Shown: positions 35,455 through 47,620 of the stretch, piece after piece
Position numbering within the stretch: the stretch's first letter is position 1
Layout: every line of letters begins with the position of its first letter
Origin: Liquidambar formosana
Taxonomy: Eukaryota > Streptophyta > Magnoliopsida > Saxifragales > Altingiaceae
Length of the DNA stretch: 64,000 bases
Assembly (NCBI GenBank): GCA_039720395.1
Contig: CM077831.1
Location: 33,763,067-33,827,066, forward strand
Direction of reading: 5' to 3'
Translations under genes and position numbers: made by a program
The notes under the pieces: generated by a model
Seen by the model: the letters and a program-made list of their open reading frames with translations, nothing else
What the model was told of the DNA's origin: nothing
The model's database searches: none

Positions 35455-35790
35455 ATTTGGGTTCTTTGGTGCCTACTGGGTTTAAAATCTCCAAAAAGGA
35501 AACTTGCTAAAGTGCCATTGCTCAATCACTCATATACCAACAACCGGTGCTGACCCTGATCACAAAATCCAAGCAGTCAGACCAGATTTTTGTGATGGTT
35601 GTGGCCGATCACATTCACTTCAGTTTTTAATTCCTTGTCACCGTCTAGAACCACTCTGTCTTAACTTGCAACAAAATATCTTGACCTCGTTTCTATTACC
35701 CCTTTGTAAACGACACCAAATGGTCCCCTTCCCAGTTCTTCCTTGAACTTGTTTGTAGCTTCGTCGAGCCCTTTAGAGCCAAAATAACTC
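35455..35790 (-). pseudogene. LecRK kinase relic B (older)
   Basis: A second, more diverged kinase N-lobe remnant on the same strand: EEATNKFKEELGRG-like, KTEVNVIGH, LLGFCDQGQHRLLVYE and [12 protein letters not shown] in broken frames. It lies directly upstream of relic A's TM region, so two remnants of different age abut. Read by eye across stops and shifts. Confidence 0.65.
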
Positions 35791-36873
35791 AAATTTGTTT
35801 CAATACCCTTTCAGCTTGGCAAATTTGTTAGTTTACTATTTGACCCCACAATCCCACTTTGCTTCCCTCCCATTGGCTTGTGATGCCACAGGGCCATGTC
35901 ATAGTTACACTGAAGACTGAACTCGATTCCTAAATCTTACATACCTTCAAATGTTTGACAGCTTCTGGCATACGTTGGGGGAGGAGCATATGCAGAAAGA
36001 ATGTCCCCATATTGTGGACCGAACAGAGGTTAATGTGGAGCTGGTCCCAACAAAAAAAATAGAAGATAAAAAATAAAAAATAAAGAGAGGAAAAGAGATA
36101 AGAGGCAAATGCGGGGTGAAGCTTGCTTCAGTGATTGTGCCCTCACGGCCTCACCATTTATAGAGATTGGGTCTGTTGTGATAAGAAACAATCTCTCTCA
36201 AACAGGTGGATCAGCCCCATATTTTCTGGAAAAGCCGTATTCAAAATTTACAGAGATCCTACTATAGTATGCCATCCCAATCTGCAGGTACAAATTTAGG
36301 CAAGAAACAAACTCAGTTTTAACCTGCATTGGATCACTGCTGCTAATTAGTTCAGTATTTCTGAATTTCATCTTACAGCTAGAAACTTTTCTGATCAATT
36401 TCTAAATGATACAAGAGATTGACAGATGCTTCAATCTGCATTGGTATTAGCAGCTTCAAATATTGAGACTTTAGATCATAATTCTAGTATTTCCTATCTG
36501 AATTCCTTGAACTGCTGGATTCTATATATGCTTGGTTTGAATATGATCAATCAAAGAATACTAGTACGGCGATGTTAGGATTGAATAAAAAACACAAAAT
36601 TTCACTGATCAAAATGAAAAATATCAGTTTTTATAATATAAAAAAGAAAAAAAAAAGAAAAAGAAAAATATCAGTACAATAATACTATTCTCTGCACTTG
36701 AGGATGGTATGCAGGACAACATTATGCAGATAATTATTCTAAACCCTTAAGTTATTCAACACTACCCTTAAGCACACAATAGCTTGATATCCTGTAACAC
36801 CCTTTACGGAAAACCAAAAGTACAGCAGCAACAAGTTTACATACAAAAAGCACAAACAACCAACACCACTTGC
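35791..36873. other. Spacer with PAN relic copy C and LecRK 3'-flank
   Basis: Around 36113-36240 (plus strand) is a third, more decayed PAN-like relic (EACFSDCAL, then CCDKKQSLSNR-like). It is followed by the conserved LecRK 3' flank ('ctctgcacttgaggatggta' at about 36691), which leads into LecRK-3. No functional gene. Confidence 0.6.
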
Positions 36874-39872
36874 CTATGTTGAAGGGGTATAATAAATTGA
36901 ACTCATATATGAGGATGGATCCGGAGGAGCAGATACTTCAATGGCTCCTTCCAGCATTTGCGTGACTTTCTTCATTGTAGGCCTCAGTGACGGATCCTCC
37001 TGGATGCACCGGATTGCGATCATCACAAACTTCTCCACCCTCTTCATGTCTCCCCCTGCCTCCTCATCATTCTCCACTAAAAGATCCAACTTCCCATATT
37101 TATAGCAACCATAAGCCCAATCAACCAGTACCACCATATTTTCATCTTCCACCTCGGGTTCATAACTCCTCCTACAGCAAATGAGTTCCAGTAACACAAT
37201 GCCAAAGCTGTAGACATCCACCTTGACTGTAATTGGCATATTTTTGAACCATTCAGGGGCTACATAGCCTTTGGTTCCCCTGGCACCGGTTGTAGTTCGA
37301 CTCTGATCTGTCTTCAAAAGCTTAGCTAATCCGAAGTCAGAAATCCTTGCCATGAAGGAGTCATCTAGAAGTACATTTTGAGGCTTGATGTTGCAATGGA
37401 TGACTTGGGTAGTGCACTCTTCGTGCAAGTAACAGAGCCCCCTTGCAGTTCCAAAAGCAATGTGTATTCTTCTGTTCCAGTTTGGCCTTGAATCTCCAAA
37501 AAGAAAGCTTGCTAAAGAGCCATTGCCCATGAACTCATATACAAGAAGCCGGTGTTGCCCCTCGTTGCAGAATCCTAGCAGTTGGATTAGATTCTTGTGG
37601 TTTGTCCGGCCAATAGCACTCACTTCTGTTTTAAATTCCCCCTCCCCTTCTCTCACCATCCTATCCAATTTTTTAACCGCCACAAGGTTTTGATTTTCAA
37701 ATGCCAGAACCCCCTTATAAACTACCGAGAAAGCACCCCTACCCAATTCTTCACTGAATCCATTTGTGGCTTCTTGTAGCTCTTCAAAGGTGAAACTTCG
37801 CAAATTTAAGCCGGGCATGACTGGTTTTGGTGCTTGAAGCGTTTTAGGTTTTCTTTGATTCGTGTGGAAAACAATCAGAAATGTTGCTAACAGTAATAGA
37901 AACACTGAACAACCTAAAAACACCGATCCAACGAGGACCAAAGTCGATTGATCTTTTTTCTTGGGACCTCCACCTGCAGGTAATAAACTAGAATTATCCA
38001 TCCGTCCTTTAATTTTTTTTACACCATGGTTTGAATGCTCTAAATAACTCATTTGCAGCAGTGTAATTTATGTCTTTCAGCTTTTAACGGTCTAACAGTA
38101 ATTTGTTTAGAACTTATAAGAGTAGGAGGAAGTTCAGAAACGCTACCTAACGAAGTTGATTGATCATTATTCTTGGGATGTGAAGTAGAGTTGGCCGTCC
38201 TTACTTTAATCAAAGCTTTTCCACCGACACTGGGATCTGACTTCCCATTTGAGAGAGGGATTCTCTTCTTCCAACAATCCCCACCTCTAAAAATGGCAAC
38301 GGCGCAAAAACAATCATCCAAGCAAGCTACTCTGCACCTATCTTCAGTCACAGATTGAAAATGCCCATAATCGGAAAGTGGCCAGTCAATATTGGGCATC
38401 GCTTGAATATCAAATCGATTCGTATCTTGCGATGCCTCATCGCAACTTTGCGAAACAAAGTCCTGTTTACATCCATTCATCTTATTATTGGGATCCAACA
38501 GGGAGTAACCAGGTGGGCATTGACAAATTGGTCTTTGATCATCTCCTAGTCTGCAATAGCTGTTGAACCCACAAGCTCCACCGCCTGTATTTGTACGAAT
38601 ACCCGTGCAAATATTTTCAGGCATAAGGAAAGATGTAGTCCAGGCCATGGGCCATTTCCCGGTGCTTGAGCTTGTTGTGGTATGTGGAGTCTGATGATAT
38701 TGGTCAGCAGGATTGACCGGTCGAAGACCCCCGCCGTGCCGAAGGCACGGCCCGCCGTATAACTTTTTCGTACTTTTTTATAGGGGTATTTTAGGTATTT
38801 TCCTATGGTTATATGTTAACCCTAATTAGTACGGGTGTTATTTAAGGGGGCTGGCCGTCAGAAGACTTTGTATCTTGTATTCTCTTTTTCGTCTCAGAGT
38901 ATAGTGAAATTGTGTGTGTGCCGTGGACGTACCTCAACTAGAGGGAACCACGTAAATTTCTGTGTTCTTGCTTCTTCAATCCTCTCTTTCTTTTCTTGTT
39001 AATCGCTGTGTGTGTGGTAGAAAAGGTTAATTTCTCCCAACAGAGCTAGCATCCTTGGGATATACATATTGCCTGAAAACTCCATCATATTCAAGAATTG
39101 CTCTTTGGTAAAACTCTCTCGACGAAGCTGCGCTCGATATTTGATTAAGTATGGTTCTGTTCTCCGCCGTAAGGGAGATGTAGCCGGACTGATTGAAGAT
39201 CACCTGGAAGCCGCTGCCTACTGTATCGCTTGACCGATAAGCAGAATCAGAAGTTGGAAGAGACTCCGTTGGATCTTCTATGATGTACATCACTAGATTT
39301 CCATCCCCTTGTAGTGTAAACAAAAATCTCCCTTCCGAGTAATTCGTTTCTGAAAATCGTGCTACTAGTTTGCTGCCTCGATGTAATGTCTGCGTGGGTA
39401 AAATTGTGTCCGTTGGTTCATCAAAACTCTGCCACAAATTGTTGAAATCGTTGCTTGCCAGCACGAAGTTTCCATTGTCGAGCATGGCGGCGTAGGAAAC
39501 TTCGGCGCCGGCAGAATCAGCACTCCAAATCTAATTTCCTTTTGGGTCGTCAAGCACGAACCGACCGTCTGTGGTGAGTTGAATTGTGGATCCACTTGGG
39601 GCTAACTGGTTTCTGTTGGTTGACCATACAATGGTTTTTTCGGGTATTTTGTTGAACCAGATGGCTAGTAAGAAGCCTCCTTTAACTTGTTGGAACCCGA
39701 AAGCAAATTCTCCAGATTCCGATGGCCAAGAAGAGTTTTTATTGTTTATTGCAGTAAGGGATGAGCCCAAAGAGATGTTCCTGTAAGTTTGAGCAGTGGT
39801 GGAAAATGGAAGCAAAAGCAGCAGCAGCAGCAGAATCAAGAAGCACAGAGGGTAAGGTAGTGCAAGAACCAT
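36874..39872 (-). pseudogene. LecRK-3, split and disabled
   Basis: Closest in structure to LecRK-2: ectodomain ORFs (39531-39872, 39027-39485, 38049-38648), then a TM-kinase ORF (36874-38052) overlapping by the same 4-bp ATGA at 38049-38052. Added lesions are three. A TAG replaces the Gln before IWSADS (about 39531; LecRK-2 has CAG). A 370-bp solo LTR lies at 38673-39042 in the region just before MAWTTSF. The catalytic loop is HCNIKPQN instead of HCDIKPQN, removing the catalytic Asp (at about 37390). The remaining kinase motifs (VAVKK, DFG, APEW) are kept. Even if transcribed, it cannot give an active receptor kinase. Confidence 0.92.
38673..39042. mobile_element. Solo LTR (370 bp), copia-like, in LecRK-3
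   Basis: Starts TGTTGTGGTA and ends CTCCCAACA, with a 5-bp target duplication GAGCT at 38668-38672 and 39043-39047. Removing it and one target copy restores 'ggtgcttgagctagcatcc', exactly as in the paralogues. It contains the short palindrome 'gccgtgccgaaggcacggc'. No internal retroelement genes are present. Confidence 0.93.
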
Positions 39873-41655
39873 GGTAAAACTAGTCTTTTTTCTTGAAGAG
39901 TGTGTGAAGCTAAGAATAACTTGAATTACTCACATTATATTGAAATAAAATCTTGGAAGGGGTGGAGAAAATGTTGAATGTTTCATGATATTCAGAGGGA
40001 AAATTTCCTCCATTGAATGCTACGAAAAGTTGCAGCTTTCCTTTTTGCTGGTAATCGAAGAGTTTCCTTCCATGTCTTACAAAAAGAGAGCAAGACAAGT
40101 CGTTTTCCTTCATTAACTTAGAATAGTCAGTCTACCTGGCGTCTCCAATGACTAATGGGTGGATGCACTCAGAAAATGGGTGGCCCATTTTACCTGAAGG
40201 TCTAAAAGCTTTGAAATGTGGGTATGAGTCTGTGTCAGTGGTTACATGGAAGTATGAGGAAGCTGCCCCGACATTATTTTTGTTCGACACTTGATTCAAA
40301 AGGGTCTATAGATCTAAAGATTGAAAGAAAAATGGTCAGGTGGATCTACTTGAAAATTTTGCGCTATGGGGATCAATTAGCAATACGCGTAATGGTAACA
40401 ACAAAGAAAAAGAAAATAATGGACCGCACAATTTACCTTGATTTTTATACTTGATCGATCAAATGAGACCCGTCCATACGTCGCATCATCAATTTCTTGC
40501 TGTAATGGTAAGATTACGGGGAATCTCATGAGCTGCAATGGATACAAGTCAAGGCGTCCATCACGGCAGAAATCAGCGTGTAAAATGGAGTGAATGCTAC
40601 AAGTGATGAAGTAATTGAAGGTTTTCTTTGAGGCTTCTAGTATTCGCCGATATTAATTAGTACGTGTTGACTGGGAATTGTAGCCTTCAATTAGTATTGA
40701 TTTCAACTCACAACGTTTCAAACTTGTTGGAGGTGTCAAAATTATTGGACAAAATTTTTGACAGCCCAAATTTGTTGTATACTTTAAAATATTCAGTCTC
40801 AAATCTTGAAATTCAATTTAAATTTTTGAATCTGTGTCTGATGTTTAAAATAAAAAATAAAACGGCTGAAAATGTATAAAATTTTCCCATGATTTTTTGA
40901 GCTTGATTTCAAGAAATTTGAGAGAATCATCTGAAATTGAATAAAATACTGGCCAACCAAACGAGATTTTGTTACATAACCTTGCCTGTCAGTATCTCAC
41001 TATCTGATGAGATCTATAGAACCTGAACGAGATGATATAAGTGGTCTCTTTGGACACGTCCTGGTAAAATTGGAATGATCCACCTAGTATGTAGTTGGCT
41101 TAGAGCTTCAAAACCAAGGAAACAAATATTACCAAGACACTAGTAGATGGGGTGTTGAGAGTTAATAGCAAAAAAAAATAAAAAATAAAAAAAAATCGGG
41201 ATGTTAAGAGTGATATATAAATAACAATTTAGCTTTTTAAAAATTGTTTATGTTTGTCTCTATGAGTTGGTTGAGCCGTTAGACCTTAGGTGCGCTCCTG
41301 AGAGGTTATTGCTTCAACTCTTCATAGAGATCGCTGTTTGTATGGATATAAAACATTTCACATGAGCCGTTAGGAAAATAGTTTGGGTTGAAATATTGGC
41401 GGGAATAAGACTTAAGATACCCGTAATTTTTTAATTTTTTTTTAAAAAAATTATTTTAGCTTTTGGGGTGTGGTGTATCACGAGTCTTATATGTTACTTG
41501 ATCATTCCTATTCAATCATGTTGGATTCATGATTTTTCTTCTTAGCTATCTCACTCTTCCTCACCCATAGCCTAAAAAAAACCAAAAAACAAAAAGGAAA
41601 AAGAAAAAGAATTTCTTAGTGCTCAACATTTTTTTCTGAAGAAATTTGATAATTT
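39873..41655. repeat. LecRK 5'-flank block, copy 3
   Basis: Upstream block of LecRK-3 with the undisrupted TGTTTCATGATATTCAGAGG site (about 39978) that the MULE occupies in LecRK-2. Includes a SINE-like segment at 41258-41432. No gene. Confidence 0.8.
41258..41432 (+). mobile_element. SINE-like tRNA-derived repeat, copy C
   Basis: Equivalent to 4743 and 31150 ('gagttggttgagccgttag', then 'gaggttattgcttcaactc'). Confidence 0.4.
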
Positions 41656-42951
41656 GAGAAGCTAAGAATAACTTGAATTACTCACATTATATTGAACTAA
41701 AATCTTGAAGGGGTGGAGAAAATGTTGAATGTTTCATGATATTCAGAGGGAAAATTTCCTCCATTGAATGCTACAAAAAAGTTGCAGCTTTCCTTTTTGC
41801 TGGTAATCGAAGAGTTTCCTTCCATTTGTCTTACAAGTCGTTTTCCTTCATTGACTTAGAATAGTCAGTCTACCTAGCGTCTCCAATGACTAATGGGTGG
41901 ATGCACTCAGAAAAGGAAAAAAAAAAAGAAAAAAAAGAAAGAAAGGGACGGTGCATAAAAAGATCAAGAAAATGCGTGGCCCGTTTTACCTGAAGGTCTA
42001 AAAGCTTTAAAAAGTGGGTACGAGTCTCTGTCAGTGGTTAAATGAAAGTATGAGGAAGCTGCCCCTACATTATTTTTGGTCAACACTCGATTCAAAAGGG
42101 TCTATAGATTTAAAGATTGAAAAAAATATGGTCAGGTGGATCTACTTGAAAATTTTGCGCTATTGGGATCAATTAGCAATACGTGTGACACAATTTACTT
42201 TGATTTTTACACTTGATCGATCAAATGAGACCCATCCATATGTGCATTATCAATTTCTTGCTATAATGGTAGGATTATGGGGTATCTCATGAGCTGCATT
42301 AGATACAAGTCAAGGCGTCCATCACGGCAAAAATCAGCTTGTAAAATGGAGTGAATGCTATTAGGTGATGAAATAATTGAAGGTTTTCTTTGAGACTTCA
42401 AGTATTCACCGATATTAGTACGTGTTGACTGGGAATTATAGCTTTCATCACAGGTAATTAGTATTGATTTCAATTCACAAAGTTTCAAACTTGTTGGAGG
42501 TGCCAAAATTATTGGACAAAGTTTTTGATAGCCAAATTTGTTGTATACTTCAAAATATTTAGTCTCAAATCTTGAAATTCAATTTAAATTTTTGAATTTA
42601 TGTATGATATTTAAAATAAAAAATAAAACAACTGAAACTCTATAAAATTTTCCCATGATTTTTTGGGTTTGATTTCAAGAAATTCAAGAGAATCATCTAA
42701 AATTAAATAAAATACTGACCTACCAAACTAGGTTTTGTGACATAACCTTGCTTGGCAACATCTCACTATGTGATAAGATCTATAGAACCTGAACGCGACG
42801 ATATAAGTGGTCTCTTTGGACACATCCCAGTAAAATTGGAATGACCCACCTAATATGTAGTTGCCTTAGAGCTTGAAAACCAATGAAACAAATATTACCA
42901 AGACACTAGTAGATGGGGGTGTTAAAGAGTTAATAGCAAAAAAAAATTTTA

Positions 42952-42982
<31 letters not shown>

Positions 42983-43190
42983 TAAATATATAAAAAAGAT
43001 GGAGTATTAAAAGTGATATATAAACATGGAGTATTAAAAGTGATATATAAACAATAATTTAGGTTTTTAAAAATTGTTTAGGTTTGAATTTGTGAGTTGA
43101 TTGAACGGTTAGATCTTAGGTGTGTTCCCCAAAAGTTATTGTTTCAATTCTTCACAAAAGCCGCTACTTGCATGGGTATGAAACATGAGT
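41656..43190. repeat. LecRK 5'-flank block, copy 4, orphaned (gene body deleted)
   Basis: At about 41656 the sequence jumps from the distal end of one flank block ('gaagaaatttgataatt') straight to the part that normally lies about 20-30 bp upstream of a LecRK start ('gagaagctaagaataacttg'). It then runs through a full flank block. No LecRK coding lies between, so a whole gene has been lost here. A TA microsatellite lies at about 42960-42990, and a truncated SINE-like copy at 43085-43190. Confidence 0.8.
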
Positions 43191-43965
43191 CCAAATGGTC
43201 TATTACCACTTAGGCGTCTCCCTTCCCAGTCATGCTTAAAAATTGACACGTAGCAAATTGCAATCTCAAGTACTCGGAAAAAACGTTAGCCCCTCTCGTC
43301 CGTTAGTGCAAGTCATGGTCATAAAATTATTGTTTAAAAAAAAGAAAACTAAGGAAAAAAAAAATGAAAAACCAGGAAAAAGGAAAGGGTTTTTATTCTC
43401 TGTATCATCTCTTTGTGAGCAGCCCCTTCCTCTTCCGGCGAGTATCCGGCCACCCCTCCGACAACTGTCAAGCCACCCCACAGTAATTTCCTTTGGGTTG
43501 AATGATTAGGAGCTTAGGAGTTCTTCAAATTTTTTTTATCCGAAACCCTCATTTTACAGTTTGTATCATAGAGTTTTTCACTGAACTTAATTTGTTGCTT
43601 TTCTTTTTATTTTGAGGATTTTTCTTTGATCTATATTTAAGTTTGTCATATGCAATTGTTGTTGTCCACGAAGAGATGATATATATATATGGAGTGGTAT
43701 TGGTAACAGGATGGAGATGATTGTTGACTGAGAATATAAAAAACTTTCCTTTTTCTTGGTTTTTTCTTTATTAAGAAATCATTTTATTTTCCTTAGTTTT
43801 CTTCCTTTTTAAACTGATATTTTTATTACCATAACTTGCACTCACGGAGGAAAGGGGCTAACGTTTTTAACGTTTGCTTGAACTTGAAATTTGCTTCGTG
43901 TCAATTTTTAAGCATAGTGACAAGGAAAAGGGACACTAAGTGGTAGCAGAGGATTTGGATCCCTA
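43190..43965. repeat. Long inverted-repeat element, copy A
   Basis: The left arm (about 43190-43395) and the right arm (about 43735-43965) are diverged reverse complements. Shared words include 'gcttaaaaattgacacg', 'aacgttagcccctttc' and 'gaaaactaaggaaaa'. Between them is a C/G-richer segment with 'ttccggcgagtatc' and T-rich sequence. It interrupts the SINE-like repeat: SINE end sequence ('cctaatttttaattt') resumes right after it. It may be a non-autonomous MULE-type element or a Pack-MULE carrying a leader exon; no clear target duplication was found. Confidence 0.6.
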
Positions 43966-45199
43966 ATTTTTAATTTAAAAAAAAATTTATTTAAGCTTTT
44001 GGGGTGTGCTGTATCATCAGCTTGTATGTTACTTGATTAATATTCCTATTCAATCATGTTGGACTTGTGATTTTCTTCTTAGCTATCTCACTCTTCCTCA
44101 CCCATAGCCCAAAAAAAAAAAAAAAAAAAAAAAAAAGACAAAATATAGAAAACAAAAAAGAAAAAGAATTTCTTAGTGCTCAACATTTTTTTCTGAAGAA
44201 ATTTGACAATTTTTTGCTTCTTCCTCCTCCTCTTCTCTTCTTTTTTTATTTATTTTTTGTTTCTTCAAATATTTTTAGCAACAGCTTAAGGGTGGTAAAA
44301 GTGCATTTTCATTTTGGACAAAACATGACAATTTTACCTAATGTCTCACGTTGATTAAACATATGCTTAGCTGTGCGTATATCATCCTTCCATTGCAAAT
44401 CTTCCTAAGCTTCATACTTCATATCAGTTACGTCGGCTGAAACCCCTTTGACGAACGATTCTCTCTCTCAACACATTGCAAGCATGTCCGGCTACCACTT
44501 TTGCCAGGTCCTTCTTGCCTTCTATTTATTTATTTATTATTTATTTTGCTTTGGTTGGTCTGCTAATGGCTATAGGGTTGCTGTGCTCCCTTATTTTTAT
44601 TTTTATTCTTATTTTTGTATCTTAGTTTTAACCTGCATTGGGTCACTGCTACTAATTAGTTCAGTATTTCTGAATTTCATCTTACAGCTAGATACTTTTC
44701 TGATCAATTTCTAAATGATACAAAGAGGTTGACAGATGCTTCAATCTGCATTTGTATTAGCAGCTTCAAATATTGAGACTTTAGATCATAATTCTAGTAT
44801 TTCCTACCTCAATTCCTTGAACTGCTGGATTCTATATATGCTTGGTTTGAATATGATCAATCAAAGAATACTAGTACGGCAATGTTAGGATTGAATAAAA
44901 AACACAAAATTTCACCGATCAAAATGAAAAATATCAGTTTTTATAATAAAAAAGAAAAAGAAAAAGAAAAAGAAAAAGAAAAAGATCAGTACAATAATAC
45001 TATTCTCTGCACTTGATGGTATGCAGGACAACATTATGCAGATAATTATTCTAAACCCTTAAGTTATTCAACACTACCCTTAAGCACACAATAGCTCTAT
45101 ATCCTGTAACATCTTTTACTGAAAACCAAAAGTACTGCAACAAAAAATTAACATACAAAAAGCACAAACAACCAACACCACTTGCCTATGTTGAAAGGA
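43966..45199. repeat. Distal flank and LecRK-4 3'-flank
   Basis: Contains the T-rich distal flank ending 'cacgttgattaaacatatgc', a LINE-like piece with 'tttatttatttattatttat' and 'ttggttggtctgctaatggc' (about 44522-44625), and the conserved LecRK 3' flank. A GAAAAA repeat lies at about 44950-44983. No gene. Repeats at 51566-52746. Confidence 0.6.
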
Positions 45200-47620
45200 C
45201 TAATAAATTGAACTCATATATGAGGATGGATCCGGAGGAGCAGATACTTCAACGGCTCCTTCCAGCATTTGCGTGACTTTCTTCATTGTAGGCCTCAGTG
45301 ACGGATCCTCCTGAATGCACCAGATTGCGATCATCACAAACTTCTCCACCCTCTTCATGTCATCCCCTGCCTGCTCATCATTCCCCACTAAAAGATCCAA
45401 CGTCCCATATTTATAGCAATCATAAGCCCAATCAACCAGTACCATCATATTTTCATCCTCCACCTCGGGTTCATAACTCCTCCTACAGCAAATGAGCTCC
45501 AGCAACAAAATGCCAAAACTGTAGACATCCACCTTGACTGTAATTGGCATATTTTTGAACCATTCAGGGGCTACATAGCCCTTGGTTCCCCTGGCACCAG
45601 TTGTAGTTCGACTCTGATCTGTCTTCAAAAGCTTAGCTAGTCCAAAGTCAGAAATCCTTGCCATGAAAGAGTCATCTAGAAGTACATTTTGAGGCTTGAT
45701 GTCGCAATGCATAACTTGGGTGCTGCACTCTTCGTGCAAGTAACAGAGCCCCCTTGCAGTTCCTAAAGCAATGTGTATTCTTCTGTACCAGTTTGGCCTT
45801 GAATCTCCAAAAAGGAAGCTTGCCAAAGAGCCATTGCTCATAAACTCATATACAAGAAGCCGGTGTTGCCCCTCGTTGCAGAATCCTAGCAGTCGGACTA
45901 GATTCTTGTGGTTTGTTCGGCCAATAGCACCCACTTCTGTTTTAAATTCCTCCTCCCCTTCTCTCACTATCCCATCCAATTTTTTAACCGCCACGAGGTT
46001 TTGATTTTCAAATGACAGAACTCCCTTATAAACTATCGAGAAAGCACCCCTACCCAATTCTTCACTGAATCCATTTGTGGCTTCTTGTAGCTCTTCAAAG
46101 GTGAAACTTCGCAAATTCAAGCCGGGCATGACTGGGTTTGGTGCTTGAAGCGTTTTAGGTTTTCTTTGATTCGTGCGGAAAACAATCAGACGTGTTGCTA
46201 ACAGTAAGAGGAAGTTTAGAAACACTGAACTACCTAACAACACCGATCCAACGAGGACCAAAGTTGATTGATCTTTTTTCTCGGGACCTCCACCTGCAGG
46301 AAATGAACTAGAATTATCCGTCCTTACTTTAATCAAAGCTTTTCCACCAACACTGGTATCCATGTTCCCATTTGAGAGAGGGATTCTCTTCATCCAACAA
46401 TCCACACCTGTAAAAATGGCAACGGCGCAAAAACAATCACCCAAGCAAGCTGCTCTGCACCAATCTTCAGTCACAGATCTAAAATGCCCATAATCAGAAA
46501 GCGGCCAGTCGGTATTGGGCATCGCTTGAAAATGAAATCGATTCGTATCTTGCGATGCCTCATCGCAATTTTGCGAAACAAAGTCCTGTCTGCATCCACT
46601 CATCTTATCATTGGGATCCAACAGGGAGTAACCAGATGGGCATTGACAAATTGGTCTTTGATCATCTCCTAGTCTGCAATAGCTGTTGAACCCACAAGCT
46701 CCACCGCCTGTACGTGCTCGAATGCTCGTGCAAATATTTCCAGGCATAAAGAAAGATGTAGACCAGGCCATGGGCCATTTCCCGGTGCTTGAGCTAGCAT
46801 CCTTCGGATATACATACTGCCTGAAAACTCCATCATATTCAAGAATTGCTCTTTGGTAAAAGTCTCTCGACGAAGCTGCGTTTGCTATTTGATTAAGTAT
46901 GGTTCTGTTCTTCGCCGTAAGGGAGATGTAGCCGGACAGATTGAAGATCACCTGAAAGCCGCTGCCTACTGTGTCGCTTGACCAATAATAAGCAGCATTA
47001 GTAGATGGAACAGACTCCGTTGGAGATTCTAAGGTGTACATCACTAGATTTCCATCCGCTTGTAGTGTAAACACAAATCTTCCGTTCGAGTAATTCGTTT
47101 CTGAAAATCGCGCTAAAAGTTTTCTGCCTTGATTCAATGTCTGCGTGGGTAAAATTGTGTCCGTTGGTTCATCAAAACTCTGCCACAAAATGGTGGAATC
47201 GCTGCTTGCCAGCACGAAGTTGCCAGTGTCGAGCATGGCAGCGTAGGAAACTCCAGTGCCGGCCGAATCAGCGCTCCATATTCGATCTCCTTTTGGGTTG
47301 TCAAGCACGAACCGGCCGTCTGTGGTGAGTTGAATTTTGGACCCACTTTGGGCTAAATTGTTTCTGTTGGCCGACCATACAACGGTTTTTTCGGGTATTT
47401 TGTTGAACCAGATGGCTAGTAAGAAGCCTCCTTCAACTTGTTGGAACCCGAGAGCAAATTCTCCAGATCTCGATGGCCAAGAAGAGTTTTTATTGCTTAT
47501 TGCAGTAAGGGATGAGCCCAAAGAGATGTTACTGTAAGTTTGAGCAGTGGTGGAAAATGGAAGCAAAACCAGCAGCAGCAGAATCAAGAAGCACAGAGGG
47601 TAAGGTAGTGCAAGAACCAT
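45200..47620 (-). CDS. G-type lectin S-receptor-like Ser/Thr kinase LecRK-4 (intact)
   Basis: 806-residue single-exon receptor kinase with the same domain order as LecRK-1. There is a signal peptide (about 1-26), a B-lectin domain, EGF-like cysteines (CGFNSYC, CQCPSGY), and a PAN-like segment with CRAACLGDCFCAVAIF. One TM helix lies near 460-480, followed by a non-RD kinase: [41 protein letters not shown]. The loop is preceded by a Met (STQVMHCD), where the other copies have Ile. The ectodomain differs from LecRK-1 mostly in the stretch after FTLQADGNLVMYTL, the part most variable among the copies. It is very similar to LecRK-5 along its length and in both flanks, so the pair arose by a recent duplication of about 7.5 kb. 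No lesion seen. Confidence 0.95.
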   Translation of the reverse strand: MVLALPYPLCFLILLLLVLLPFSTTAQTYSNISLGSSLTAISNKNSSWPSRSGEFALGFQQVEGGFLLAIWFNKIPEKTVVWSANRNNLAQSGSKIQLTTDGRFVLDNPKGDRIWSADSAGTGVSYAAMLDTGNFVLASSDSTILWQSFDEPTDTILPTQTLNQGRKLLARFSETNYSNGRFVFTLQADGNLVMYTLESPTESVPSTNAAYYWSSDTVGSGFQVIFNLSGYISLTAKNRTILNQIANAASSRDFYQRAILEYDGVFRQYVYPKDASSSTGKWPMAWSTSFFMPGNICTSIRARTGGGACGFNSYCRLGDDQRPICQCPSGYSLLDPNDKMSGCRQDFVSQNCDEASQDTNRFHFQAMPNTDWPLSDYGHFRSVTEDWCRAACLGDCFCAVAIFTGVDCWMKRIPLSNGNMDTSVGGKALIKVRTDNSSSFPAGGGPEKKDQSTLVLVGSVLLGSSVFLNFLLLLATRLIVFRTNQRKPKTLQAPNPVMPGLNLRSFTFEELQEATNGFSEELGRGAFSIVYKGVLSFENQNLVAVKKLDGIVREGEEEFKTEVGAIGRTNHKNLVRLLGFCNEGQHRLLVYEFMSNGSLASFLFGDSRPNWYRRIHIALGTARGLCYLHEECSTQVMHCDIKPQNVLLDDSFMARISDFGLAKLLKTDQSRTTTGARGTKGYVAPEWFKNMPITVKVDVYSFGILLLELICCRRSYEPEVEDENMMVLVDWAYDCYKYGTLDLLVGNDEQAGDDMKRVEKFVMIAIWCIQEDPSLRPTMKKVTQMLEGAVEVSAPPDPSSYMSSIY

